Assembly (NCBI GenBank): GCA_027186245.1
Contig: CP114483.1
Span: 17,566,220-17,630,219, forward strand
DNA: 64,000 nt
Source of the DNA: Coriaria nepalensis
Lineage: Eukaryota > Streptophyta > Magnoliopsida > Cucurbitales > Coriariaceae
Direction: 5' to 3'
The position numbers and the translations under genes are program-made. The notes beneath the pieces are model-generated. The model was not told the origin of the DNA. It was given only the letters and a program-made list of their open reading frames with translations, and did not search any database. Each line of letters begins with the position of its first letter. Positions within the stretch are counted from its first letter, which is position 1. Below, piece by piece: positions 1 to 10,349 of the stretch.

Positions 1-424
1 AAAAATAGAATTCGTTCGACATAATTTAGAATGATTTAACGACTAGAAGAGACTCATTGACATAACTTTAAGGCTAAACAAATGCATTGTTGACTTCAAT
101 AGATCAACTGCAAGTTATGCACGAAAGTCATGTTCAAATGCCGAATTTCGTTCGGAGTGATTTAGAATGATTTTCTGACTAAAAGAGACGCAAAAATATG
201 ACTTTGTGGCTAAAAAAAGCATAGTTGCCTTCAATAGATCATTTGCAAGTTATGCGTGAAAGTCGCGTTTCAAATGCAAAAAGAGATATGGTCCGAAGTG
301 CCTTCAAACAATTTAATGATTGAAAAGACTGAGTGACATGCTTTTTAATGGTAAAATAATGCATTGTTGTCTTCAATCGATTAATTGCAAGTTATGTAAT
401 AAAATCATGTTTGAAGGGAAAAAA

Positions 425-560
425 TAGAATTCTTTCGACTTAATTTAGAATGATTTAACGACTAGAAGAGACTCATTGACATGACTTTAAGGCTAAACAA
501 ATGCATTGTTGACTTCAATAGATCAACCGCAAGTTATGCACGAAAGTCATGTTCAAATGC
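425..560 (+). repeat. Type A monomer (representative copy)
   Basis: This is the register monomer of each unit. It begins TAGAATTC followed by TTCG, which gives an EcoRI site in nearly every unit. It continues with the AGAATGATTTA block, a GACTAGAAGAGAC or GACTCGAAGAGAC block, the ATGCATTG palindrome region and the box CAATAGATCAA-TGCAAGTTATG. It ends CACGAAAGTCATGTTCAAATGC, here described in pieces: CACGAAAGTCAT then GTTCAAATGC. The landmark TGCAAGTTATG box is 136 bp upstream of the same box in B. Subtypes differ at AACGACTAG versus AATGACTCG, and at CATGTTCAAATG versus CATATTTAACGG in the tail. Confidence 0.9.
500..540 (+). other. Conserved box shared by A, B and C (example in an A monomer)
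   Basis: The stretch from ATGCAT through TTGACTTCAATAG, ATCAACCGC and AAGTTATGC is the best-conserved part of the monomer. Counterparts lie near 638-677 in the following B and 779-815 in the following C. Changes in it are few across the window even between monomer types that differ widely elsewhere. Conservation between types may mean protein binding or nucleosome placement, or may simply follow from exchange between types. The hybrid monomers of this array change identity at or just after this box, so it marks the recombination junction. Confidence 0.7.
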
Positions 561-564
561 CGAA

Positions 565-581
565 TTTCGTTCGAAGTGATT
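565..581 (+). other. CENP-B-box-like motif in the B monomer (weak)
   Basis: TTTCGTTCGAAGTGATT aligned to the mammalian CENP-B box (YTTCGTTGGAARCGGGA) matches 12 of 17 positions. That includes the NTTCG half and the central A, but the CGGG half required for CENP-B binding is absent. The same motif recurs in most B monomers; A has a shorter match (ATTCGTTCGAC). It contains the palindrome TTCGAA. This may be chance in an AT-rich repeat, and the motif should not be called a functional box. Confidence 0.2.
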
Positions 582-599
582 TAGAATTATTTTCTGACT

Positions 600-637
600 A
601 AAAGAGACGCAAAAATATGACTTTAAGGCTAAAAAAA
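600..637 (+). other. Helically phased A/T tracts in the B monomer (example)
   Basis: Four tracts, AAAA (600-603), AAAAA (611-615), TTTAA (622-626) and AAAAAAA (631-637), have centres about 10-11.5 bp apart, close to one helical turn. Phased tracts of this kind usually give intrinsic curvature. The pattern is kept in nearly all B and B' monomers. In S-type B's the second tract is broken (GCAATAATATG). Curvature is inferred, not measured. Confidence 0.5.
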
Positions 638-701
638 TGCATAGTTGCCTTCAATAGATCAATTGCAAGTTATGCATGAAACTCGCGTTTTAAATGCAAA
701 A

Positions 702-844
702 AGAGAATTGCTTCGAAGTGCCTTCCAACAATTTAATGATTGAAAAGACTGAGTGACGTGCTTTTTAATGGTAAAATAATGCATTGTTGTCTTCAATAGA
801 TTAATTGCAAGTTATGTAATAAAATCATGTTTGAAGGGAAAAAA
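702..844 (+). repeat. Type C monomer (representative copy)
   Basis: C is the most diverged of the three. It opens with AGAGAATTG or AGAGATATGG and then TTCGAAGTGCCTTC. It has the AATGATTGAAAAGACTGAG block, CTTTTTAATGGTAAAATAATGC, and the box in the form CAATAGATTAATTGCAAGTTATG. It ends with TTTGAAGGGAAAAAA or TTTGAAGGGCG just before the next A. C is present exactly once in each unit, as is A. Right-hand subtypes carry AAAGAATGAG in place of AAAGACTGAG, and CAATATATTAA in the box; both are rare or absent on the left. Confidence 0.9.
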
Positions 845-1684
845 TAGAATTCGTTCGACTTAATTTTGAATGATTTAACGACTAGAAGAGACTCATTGAC
901 ATGACTTTGAGGCTAAACAAATGCATTGTTGACTTTAATAGATCAACTGCAAGTTATGCACGAAAGTCATGTTCAAATTCCGAATTTCGTTCGGAGTGAT
1001 TTAGAATTATTTTCTGACTAAAAGAGACGCAAAAATATGACTTTAAGGCTAGAAAAATGCATAGTTGCCTTCAATAGATCAATTGCAAGTTATGCATCAA
1101 AGTCGCGTTTTAAATGCAAAAAGAGAATTGGTTCGAAGTGCCTTCCAACAATTTAATGATTGAAAAGACTGAGTGATATGCATTTTAATGGTAAGATAAT
1201 GCATTGTTGTCTTCAATAGATTAATTGCAAGTTATGTAAGAAAATAATGTTTGAAGGGCGAAAATAGAATTCGTTCGACTTAATTTAGAATGATTTAATG
1301 ACTCGAAGAGACTCAGTTACATGACTTAAAGGGTAAAAAAATGCATTGTTGCCTTCAATAGATCAACTGCAAGTTATGCACGAAAGTCATATTTAACGGC
1401 CGAATTTCGTTCGAAGTGATTTAGAAAGATTTAATGACTAAAAGAGACGCAATAATATGACTTTAAGGCTAAAAAAAGGCATAGTTGCCTTCAATATATC
1501 AATTGCAAGTTATGTATGAAAGTCACGTTTTAGATGCAAAAAGAGATATGGTCCGAAGTGCCTTCAAACAATTTAATGATTGAAAAGACTGAGTGACATG
1601 CTTTTTAATGGTAAAATAATGCATTGTTGTCTTCAATCGATTAATTGCAAGTTATGTAATAAAATCATGTTTGAAGGGAAAAAA

Positions 1685-2944
1685 TAGAATTCTTTCGACT
1701 TAATTTAGAATGATTTAACGACTAGAAGAGACTCATTGACATGACTTTCAGGCTAAACAAATGCATTGTTGACTTCAATAGATCAACCGCAAGTTATGCA
1801 CGAAAGTCATGTTCAAATGCCGAATTTCGTTCGAAGTGATTTAGAATTATTTTCTGACTAAAAGAGACGCAAAAATATGACTTTAAGGCTAAAAAAATGC
1901 ATAGTTGCCTTCAATAGATCAATTGCAAGTTATGCATGAAACTCGCGTTTTAAATGCAAAAAGAGAATTGCTTCGAAGTGCCTTCCAACAATTTAATGAT
2001 TGAAAAGACTGAGTGACGTGCTTTTTAATGGTAAAATAATGCATTGTTGTCTTCAATAGATTAATTGCAAGTTATGTAATAAAATCATGTTTGAAGGGAA
2101 AAAATAGAATTCGTTCGACTTAATTTAGAATGATTTAACGACTAGAAGAGACTCATTGACATGACTTTAAGGCTAAACAAATGCATTGTTGACTTCAATA
2201 GATCAACCGCAAGTTATGCACGAAAGTCATGTTCAAATGCCGAATTTCGTTCGAAGTGATTTAGAATTATTTTCTGACTAAAAGAGACGCAAAAATATGA
2301 CTTTAAGGCTAGAAAAATGCATAGTTGCCTTCAATAGATCAATTGCAAGTTATGCATCAAAGTCGCGTTTTAAATGCAAAAAGTGAATTGGTTCGAAGTG
2401 CCTCCAAACAATTTAATGATTGAAAAGACTGAGTGATATGCTTTTTAATGGTAAAATAATGCATTGTTGTCCTCAATAGATTAATTGCAAGTTATGTAAG
2501 AAAATAATGTTTGAAGGGCGAAAATAGAATTCGTTCGACTTAATTTAGAATGATTTAACGACTCGAAGAGACTCAGTTACATGACTTAAAGGCTAAACAA
2601 ATGCATTGTTGCATTCAATAGATCAACTGCAAGTTATGCACGAAAGTCATATTTAACGGCCGAATTTCGTTCGAAGTGATTTAGAAAGATTTAATAACTA
2701 AAAGAGACGCAATAATATGACTTTAAGGCTAAAAAAATGCATAGTTGCCTTCAATAGATCAATTGCAAGTTATGTATGAAAGTCACGTTTTAGATGCAAA
2801 AAGAGATATGGTCCGAAGTGCCTTCAAACAATTTAATGATTGAAAAGACTGAGTGACATGCTTTTTAATGGTAAAATAATGCATTGTTGTCTTCAATAGA
2901 TTAATTGCAAGTTATGTAATAAAATCATGTTTGAAGGGAAAAAA
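1685..2944 (+). repeat. Q-R-S 9-mer (P trimer missing)
   Basis: Three trimers, at 1685 (Q), 2105 (R) and 2525 (S). The P trimer expected before Q is absent, which is what a one-trimer unequal exchange would give. The A monomer of Q has ACTTTCAGGC, a marker that returns at about 10561 in another Q trimer, so these two share recent ancestry. Confidence 0.8.
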
Positions 2945-4623
2945 TAGAATTCGTTCGACATAATTTAGAATGATTTAACGACTAGAAGAGACTCATTGAC
3001 ATAACTTTAAGGCTAAACAAATGCATTGTTGACTTCAATAGATCAACTGCAAGTTATGCACGAAAGTCATGTTCAAATGCCGAATTTCGTTCGGAGTGAT
3101 TTAGAATGATTTTCTGACTAAAAGAGACGCAAAAATATGACTTTGTGGCTAAAAAAAGCATAGTTGCCTTCAATAGATCATTTGCAAGTTATGCGTGAAA
3201 GTCGCGTTTCAAATGCAAAAAGAGATATGGTCCGAAGTGCCTTCAAACAATTTAATGATTGAAAAGACTGAGTGACATGCTTTTTAATGGTAAAATAATG
3301 CATTGTTGTCTTCAATCGATTAATTGCAAGTTATGTAATAAAATCATGTTTGAAGGGAAAAAATAGAATTCTTTCGACTTAATTTAGAATGATTTAACGA
3401 CTAGAAGAGACTCATTGACATGACTTTAAGGCTAAACAAATGCATTGTTGACTTCAATAGATCAACCGCAAGTTATGCACGAAAGTCATGTTCAAATGCC
3501 GAATTTCGTTCGAAGTGATTTAGAATTATTTTCTGACTAAAAGAGACGCAAAAATATGACTTTAAGGCTAAAAAAATGCATAGTTGCCTTCAATAGATCA
3601 ATTGCAAGTTATGCATGAAACTCGCGTTTTAAATGCAAAAAGAGAATTGCTTCGAAGTGCCTTCCAACAATTTAATGATTGAAAAGACTGAGTGACGTGC
3701 TTTTTAATGGTAAAATAATGCATTGTTGTCTTCAATAGATTAATTGCAAGTTATGTAATAAAATCATGTTTGAAGGGAAAAAATAGAATTCGTTCGACTT
3801 AATTTAGAATGATTTAACGACTAGAAGAGACTCATTGACATGACTTTAAGGCTAAACAAATGCATTGTTGACTTCAATAGATCAACCGCAAGTTATGCAC
3901 GAAAGTCATGTTCAAATGCCGAATTTCGTTCGAAGTGATTTAGAATTATTTTCTGACTAAAAGAGACGCAAAAATATGACTTTAAGGCTAGAAAAATGCA
4001 TAGTTGCCTTCAATAGATCAATTGCAAGTTATGCATCAAAGTCGCGTTTTAAATGCAAAAAGTGAATTGGTTCGAAGTGCCTCCAAACAATTTAATGATT
4101 GAAAAGACTGAGTGATATGCTTTTTAATGGTAAAATAATGCATTGTTGTCTTCAATAGATTAATTGCAAGTTATGTAAGAAAATAATGTTTGAAGGGCGA
4201 AAATAGAATTCGTTCGACTTAATTTAGAATGATTTAATGACTCGAAGAGACTCAGTTACATGACTTAAAGGCTAAACAAATGCATTGTTGCATTCAATAG
4301 ATCAACTGCAAGTTATGCACGAAAGTCATATTTAACGGCCGAATTTCGTTCGAAGTGATTTAGAAAGATTTAATAACTAAAAGAGACGCAATAATATGAC
4401 TTTAAGGCTAAAAAAATGCATAGTTGCCTTCAATAGATCAATTGCAAGTTATGTATGAAAGTCACGTTTTAGATGCAAAAAGAGATATGGTCCGAAGTGC
4501 CTTCAAACAATTTAATGATTGAAAAGACTGAGTGACATGCTTTTTAATGGTAAAATAATGCATTGTTGTCTTCAATAGATTAATTGCAAGTTATGTAATA
4601 AAATCATGTTTGAAGGGAAAAAA
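2945..4623 (+). repeat. 1679-bp 12-monomer HOR, copy 1 (P-Q-R-S)
   Basis: Trimers begin at 2945 (P), 3364 (Q), 3784 (R) and 4204 (S), adding up to 1679 bp. P has the shortened B (GGCTAAAAAAAGCATAG) that makes it 419 bp. This copy is followed directly by two more copies that I cannot tell apart from it except at a few bases, so the amplification is recent. Confidence 0.9.
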
Positions 4624-6302
4624 TAGAATTCGTTCGACATAATTTAGAATGATTTAACGACTAGAAGAGACTCATTGACATAACTTTAAGGCTAAACAAA
4701 TGCATTGTTGACTTCAATAGATCAACTGCAAGTTATGCACGAAAGTCATGTTCAAATGCCGAATTTCGTTCGGAGTGATTTAGAATGATTTTCTGACTAA
4801 AAGAGACGCAAAAATATGACTTTGTGGCTAAAAAAAGCATAGTTGCCTTCAATAGATCATTTGCAAGTTATGCGTGAAAGTCGCGTTTCAAATGCAAAAA
4901 GAGATATGGTCCGAAGTGCCTTCAAACAATTTAATGATTGAAAAGACTGAGTGACATGCTTTTTAATGGTAAAATAATGCATTGTTGTCTTCAATCGATT
5001 AATTGCAAGTTATGTAATAAAATCATGTTTGAAGGGAAAAAATAGAATTCTTTCGACTTAATTTAGAATGATTTAACGACTAGAAGAGACTCATTGACAT
5101 GACTTTAAGGCTAAACAAATGCATTGTTGACTTCAATAGATCAACCGCAAGTTATGCACGAAAGTCATGTTCAAATGCCGAATTTCGTTCGAAGTGATTT
5201 AGAATTATTTTCTGACTAAAAGAGACGCAAAAATATGACTTTAAGGCTAAAAAAATGCATAGTTGCCTTCAATAGATCAATTGCAAGTTATGCATGAAAC
5301 TCGCGTTTTAAATGCAAAAAGAGAATTGCTTCGAAGTGCCTTCCAACAATTTAATGATTGAAAAGACTGAGTGACGTGCTTTTTAATGGTAAAATAATGC
5401 ATTGTTGTCTTCAATAGATTAATTGCAAGTTATGTAATAAAATCATGTTTGAAGGGAAAAAATAGAATTCGTTCGACTTAATTTAGAATGATTTAACGAC
5501 TAGAAGAGACTCATTGACATGACTTTAAGGCTAAACAAATGCATTGTTGACTTCAATAGATCAACCGCAAGTTATGCACGAAAGTCATGTTCAAATGCCG
5601 AATTTCGTTCGAAGTGATTTAGAATTATTTTCTGACTAAAAGAGACGCAAAAATATGACTTTAAGGCTAGAAAAATGCATAGTTGCCTTCAATAGATCAA
5701 TTGCAAGTTATGCATCAAAGTCGCGTTTTAAATGCAAAAAGTGAATTGGTTCGAAGTGCCTCCAAACAATTTAATGATTGAAAAGACTGAGTGATATGCT
5801 TTTTAATGGTAAAATAATGCATTGTTGTCTTCAATAGATTAATTGCAAGTTATGTAAGAAAATAATGTTTGAAGGGCGAAAATAGAATTCGTTCGACTTA
5901 ATTTAGAATGATTTAATGACTCGAAGAGACTCAGTTACATGACTTAAAGGCTAAACAAATGCATTGTTGCATTCAATAGATCAACTGCAAGTTATGCACG
6001 AAAGTCATATTTAACGGCCGAATTTCGTTCGAAGTGATTTAGAAAGATTTAATAACTAAAAGAGACGCAATAATATGACTTTAAGGCTAAAAAAATGCAT
6101 AGTTGCCTTCAATAGATCAATTGCAAGTTATGTATGAAAGTCACGTTTTAGATGCAAAAAGAGATATGGTCCGAAGTGCCTTCAAACAATTTAATGATTG
6201 AAAAGACTGAGTGACATGCTTTTTAATGGTAAAATAATGCATTGTTGTCTTCAATAGATTAATTGCAAGTTATGTAATAAAATCATGTTTGAAGGGAAAA
6301 AA
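4624..6302 (+). repeat. 1679-bp 12-monomer HOR, copy 2 (P-Q-R-S)
   Basis: Trimers begin at 4624, 5043, 5463 and 5883. By eye it equals copy 1 throughout. From about 4892 onward it is also the start of a larger duplicated block that reappears 5458 bp downstream. Confidence 0.9.
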
Positions 6303-9300
6303 TAGAATTCGTTCGACATAATTTAGAATGATTTAACGACTAGAAGAGACTCATTGACATAACTTTAAGGCTAAACAAATGCATTGTTGACTTCAATAGA
6401 TCAACTGCAAGTTATGCACGAAAGTCATGTTCAAATGCCGAATTTCGTTCGGAGTGATTTAGAATGATTTTCTGACTAAAAGAGACGCAAAAATATGACT
6501 TTGTGGCTAAAAAAAGCATAGTTGCCTTCAATAGATCATTTGCAAGTTATGCGTGAAAGTCGCGTTTCAAATGCAAAAAGAGATATGGTCCGAAGTGCCT
6601 TCAAACAATTTAATGATTGAAAAGACTGAGTGACATGCTTTTTAATGGTAAAATAATGCATTGTTGTCTTCAATCGATTAATTGCAAGTTATGTAATAAA
6701 ATCATGTTTGAAGGGAAAAAATAGAATTCTTTCGACTTAATTTAGAATGATTTAACGACTAGAAGAGACTCATTGACATGACTTTAAGGCTAAACAAATG
6801 CATTGTTGACTTCAATAGATCAACCGCAAGTTATGCACGAAAGTCATGTTCAAATGCCGAATTTCGTTCGAAGTGATTTAGAATTATTTTCTGACTAAAA
6901 GAGACGCAAAAATATGACTTTAAGGCTAAAAAAATGCATAGTTGCCTTCAATAGATCAATTGCAAGTTATGCATGAAACTCGCGTTTTAAATGCAAAAAG
7001 AGAATTGCTTCGAAGTGCCTTCCAACAATTTAATGATTGAAAAGACTAAGTGACGTGCTTTTTAATGGTAAAATAATGCATTGTTGTCTTCAATAGATTA
7101 ATTGCAAGTTATGTAATAAAATCATGTTTGAAGGGAAAAAATAGAATTCGTTCGACTTAATTTAGAATGATTTAACGACTAGAAGAGACTCATTGACATG
7201 ACTTTAAGGCTAAACAAATGCATTGTTGACTTCAATAGATCAACCGCAAGTTATGCACGAAAGTCATGTTCAAATGCCGAATTTCGTTCGAAGTGATTTA
7301 GAATTATTTTCTGACTAAAAGAGACGCAAAAATATGACTTTAAGGCTAGAAAAATGCATAGTTGCCTTCAATAGATCAATTGCAAGTTATGCATCAAAGT
7401 CGCGTTTTAAATGCAAAAAGTGAATTGGTTCGAAGTGCCTCCAAACAATTTAATGATTGAAAAGACTGAGTGATATGCTTTTTAATGGTAAAATAATGCA
7501 TTGTTGTCTTCAATAGATTAATTGCAAGTTATGTAAGAAAATAATGTTTGAAGGGCGAAAATAGAATTCGTTCGACTTAATTTAGAATGATTTAATGACT
7601 CGAAGAGACTCAGTTACATGACTTAAAGGCTAAACAAATGCATTGTTGCATTCAATAGATCAACTGCAAGTTATGCACGAAAGTCATATTTAACGGCCGA
7701 ATTTCGTTCGAAGTGATTTAGAAAGATTTAATGACTAAAAGAGACGCAATAATATGACTTTAAGGCTAAAAAAATGCATAGTTGCCTTCAATAGATCAAT
7801 TGCAAGTTATGTATGAAAGTCACGTTTTAGATGCAAAAAGAGATATGGTCCGAAGTGCCTTCAAACAATTTAATGATTGAAAAGACTGAGTGACATGCTT
7901 TTTAATGGTAAAATAATGCATTGTTGTCTTCAATAGATTAATTGCAAGTTATGTAATAAAATCATGTTTGAAGGGAAAAAATAGAATTCGTTCGACATAA
8001 TTTAGAATGATTTAACGACTAGAAGAGACTCATTGACATAACTTTAAGGCTAAACAAATGCATTGTTGACTTCAATAGATCAACTGCAAGTTATGCACGA
8101 AAGTCATGTTCAAATGCCGAATTTCGTTCGGAGTGATTTAGAATGATTTTCTGACTAAAAGAGACGCAAAAATATGACTTTGTGGCTAAAAAAAGGCATA
8201 GTTGCCTTCAATAGATCATTTGCAAGTTATGCGTGAAAGTCGCGTTTCAAATGCAAAAAGAGATATGGTCTGAAGTGCCTTCAAACAATTTAATGATTGA
8301 AAAGACTGAGTGACATGCTTTTTAATGGTAAAATAATGCATTGTTGTCTTCAATCGATTAATTGCAAGTTATGTAATAAAATCATGTTTGAAGGGAAAAA
8401 ATAGAATTCTTTCGACTTAATTTAGAATGATTTAACGACTAGAAGAGACTCATTGACATGACTTTAAGGCTAAACAAATGCATTGTTGACTTCAATAGAT
8501 CAACCGCAAGTTATGCACGAAAGTCATGTTCAAATGCCTAATTTCGTTCGAAGTGATTTACAATGATTATCTGACTAAAAGAGACGCAAAAATATGACTT
8601 TAAGGCTAAAAAAATGCACCATTGCCTTCAATAGATCAATTGCAAGTTATGCATGAAAGTCGCGTTTTAAATGCAAAAAGAGAATTGGTTCGAAGTGCCT
8701 TCAAACAATTTAATGACTGAAAAGACTGAGTGATATGCTTTTTAATGGTAAAATAATGCATTGTTGTCTTCAATAGATTAATTGCAAGTTATGTAGAAAA
8801 ATAATGTTTGAAGGGCGAAAATAGAATTTGTTCGACTTAATATAGAATGATTTAATGACTCGAAGAGACTCAGTTACATGACTTAAAGGCTAAACAAATG
8901 CATTGTTGCCTTCAATAGATCAACTGCAAGTTATGCACCAAAGTCATATTTAAAGGCCGAATTTCGTTCGAAGTGATTTAGAAAGATTTAATGACTAAAA
9001 GAGACACAAAAATATGACTTTAAGACTAAAAAAATGCATAGTTTCCTTCAATGGTCAATTGCAAGTTATGCCTGAAAGTCGCGTTTTAAATGCAAAAAGA
9101 GATATGGTTCGAAGTGCCTTCCAACAATTTAATGATTGAAAAGACTGAGTGATATGCTTTTTAATGGTAAAATAATGCATTGTTGTCTTCAATAGATTAA
9201 TTGCAAGTTATGTAAAAAAATAATGGTTGAAGGGCGAAAATAGAATTCGTTCGACTTAATATAGAATGATTTAATGACTCGAAGAGACTCAGTTACATGA

Positions 9301-9913
9301 CTTAAAGGCTAAACAAATGCATTGTTGCATTCAATAGATCAACTGCAAGTTATGCACGAAAGTCATATTTAACGGCTGAATTTCGTTCGAAGTGATTTAG
9401 AAAGATTTAATGACAAAAAGAGACGCAATAATATGACTTTAAGGCTAAAAAAATGCATAGTTGCCTTCAATAGATCAATTGCAAGTTATGTATGAAAGTC
9501 ACGTTTTAGATGCAAAAAGAGATATGGTCCGAAGTGCCTTCAAACAATTTAATGATTGAAAAGACTGAGTGACATGCTTTTTAATGGTAAAATAATGCAT
9601 TGTTGTCTTCAATCGATTAATTGCAAGTTATGTAATAAAATCATGTTTGAAGGGAAAAAATAGAATTCTTTCGACTTAATTTAGAATGATTTAACGACTA
9701 GAAGAGACTCATTGACATGACTTTAAGGCTAAACAAATGCATTGTTGACTTCAATAGATCAACCGCAAGTTATGCACGAAAGTCATGTTCAAATGCCGAA
9801 TTTCGTTCGAAGTGATTTAGAATTATTTTCTGACTAAAAGAGACGCAAAAATATGACTTTAAGGCTAAAAAAATGCATAGTTGCCTTCAATAGATCAATT
9901 GCAAGTTATGCAT
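4892..9913 (+). repeat. 5.0-kb segmental tandem duplication, left copy
   Basis: This block matches 10350-15371 at a constant offset of 5458 bp (13 trimers minus 2 bp). Shared rare markers include AAGACTAAGTGACG, the eight-A GGCTAAAAAAAAGG form of P at about 8180, GAATTTGTTCG at 8822, TTTCCTTCAATGGTCAATT at about 9051 (a one-base loss), TAAAAAAATAATGG at about 9215 and GACAAAAAGAG at about 9412. The match ends where B reads CATCAAAG here but CATGAAAC in the other copy (9914 versus 15372). The stretch 8531-9240 holds diverged trimers found only in this pair. Confidence 0.85.
6303..7981 (+). repeat. 1679-bp 12-monomer HOR, copy 3 (P-Q-R-S)
   Basis: Trimers begin at 6303, 6722, 7142 and 7562. 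It differs from copies 1 and 2 at AAGACTAAGTGACG (about 7045) and at TTTAATGACTAAAAG in the S-type B monomer (about 7730, where the other copies have TAATAACTAAAAG). Both private changes are shared with the copy at 11761-13439, showing that the latter is a duplicate of this particular copy. Confidence 0.9.
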
Positions 9914-10349
9914 CAAAGTCGCGTTTTAAATGCAAAAAGTGAATTGGTTCGAAGTGCCTCAAAACAATTTAATGATTGAAAAGACTGAGTGATATGCTTT
10001 TTAATGGTAAAATAATGCATTGTTGTCTTCAATAGATTAATTGCAAGTTATGTAAGAAAATAATGTTTGAAGGGCGAAAATAGAATTCGTTCGACTTAAT
10101 TTAGAATGATTTAATGACTCGAAGAGACTCAGTTACTTGACTTAAAGGCTAAACAAATGCATTGTTGCATTCAATAGATCAACTGCAAGTTATGCACGAA
10201 AGTCATATTTAACGGCCGAATTTCGTTCGAAGTGATTTAGAAAGATTTAATGACTAAAAGAGACGCAATAATATGACTTTAAGGCTAAAAAAAGGCATAG
10301 TTGCCTTCAATAGATCAATTGCAAGTTATGTATGAAAGTCACGTTTTAG

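Larger units (their letters stand above)
561..701 (+). repeat. Type B monomer (representative copy)
   Basis: B is homologous to A but opens GAATTTCGTTCGAAGTGATT and has a GACTAAAAGAGACGC block, then CAAAAATATGAC and GGCTAAAAAAATGC, before the shared CAATAGATCAA-TGCAAGTTATG box. Its tail is GTCGCGTTTTAAATGC. Its box lies 142 bp before the box of C. It holds four A/T tracts at roughly helical spacing (centres near 601, 613, 624 and 634), which the A and C types show less clearly. B is the only monomer whose copy number changes from unit to unit (0 to 6 copies). Tail subtypes include CATGAAACTCGCG, CATCAAAGTCGCG, CCTGAAAGTCGCG and, to the right, CCTGAAAGTCGCATT. Confidence 0.9.
6..1684 (+). repeat. 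P-Q-R'-S 12-mer, divergent copy
   Basis: Four trimers in the order P (6), Q (425), a variant R (845; TTTTGAATG and ACTTTAATAG in A, AAATTCCG at the A/B border) and S (1265; with AAAGGGTAAAAAAATGC). The R variant links this copy to the trimers at 18479 and 19319 and to those at 22123 and 25912, rather than to the intact P-Q-R-S copies that follow. The block at 17639-18900 carries the same P-Q-R' succession. Confidence 0.8.

Noticed and set aside
500..540. Short palindromes (AATGCATT, TTCGAA) as operators or origins
   Set aside because: They recur in each monomer and are 6-8 bp in an AT-rich sequence. Nothing points to regulation; dyad symmetry in the satellite is noted only as context.
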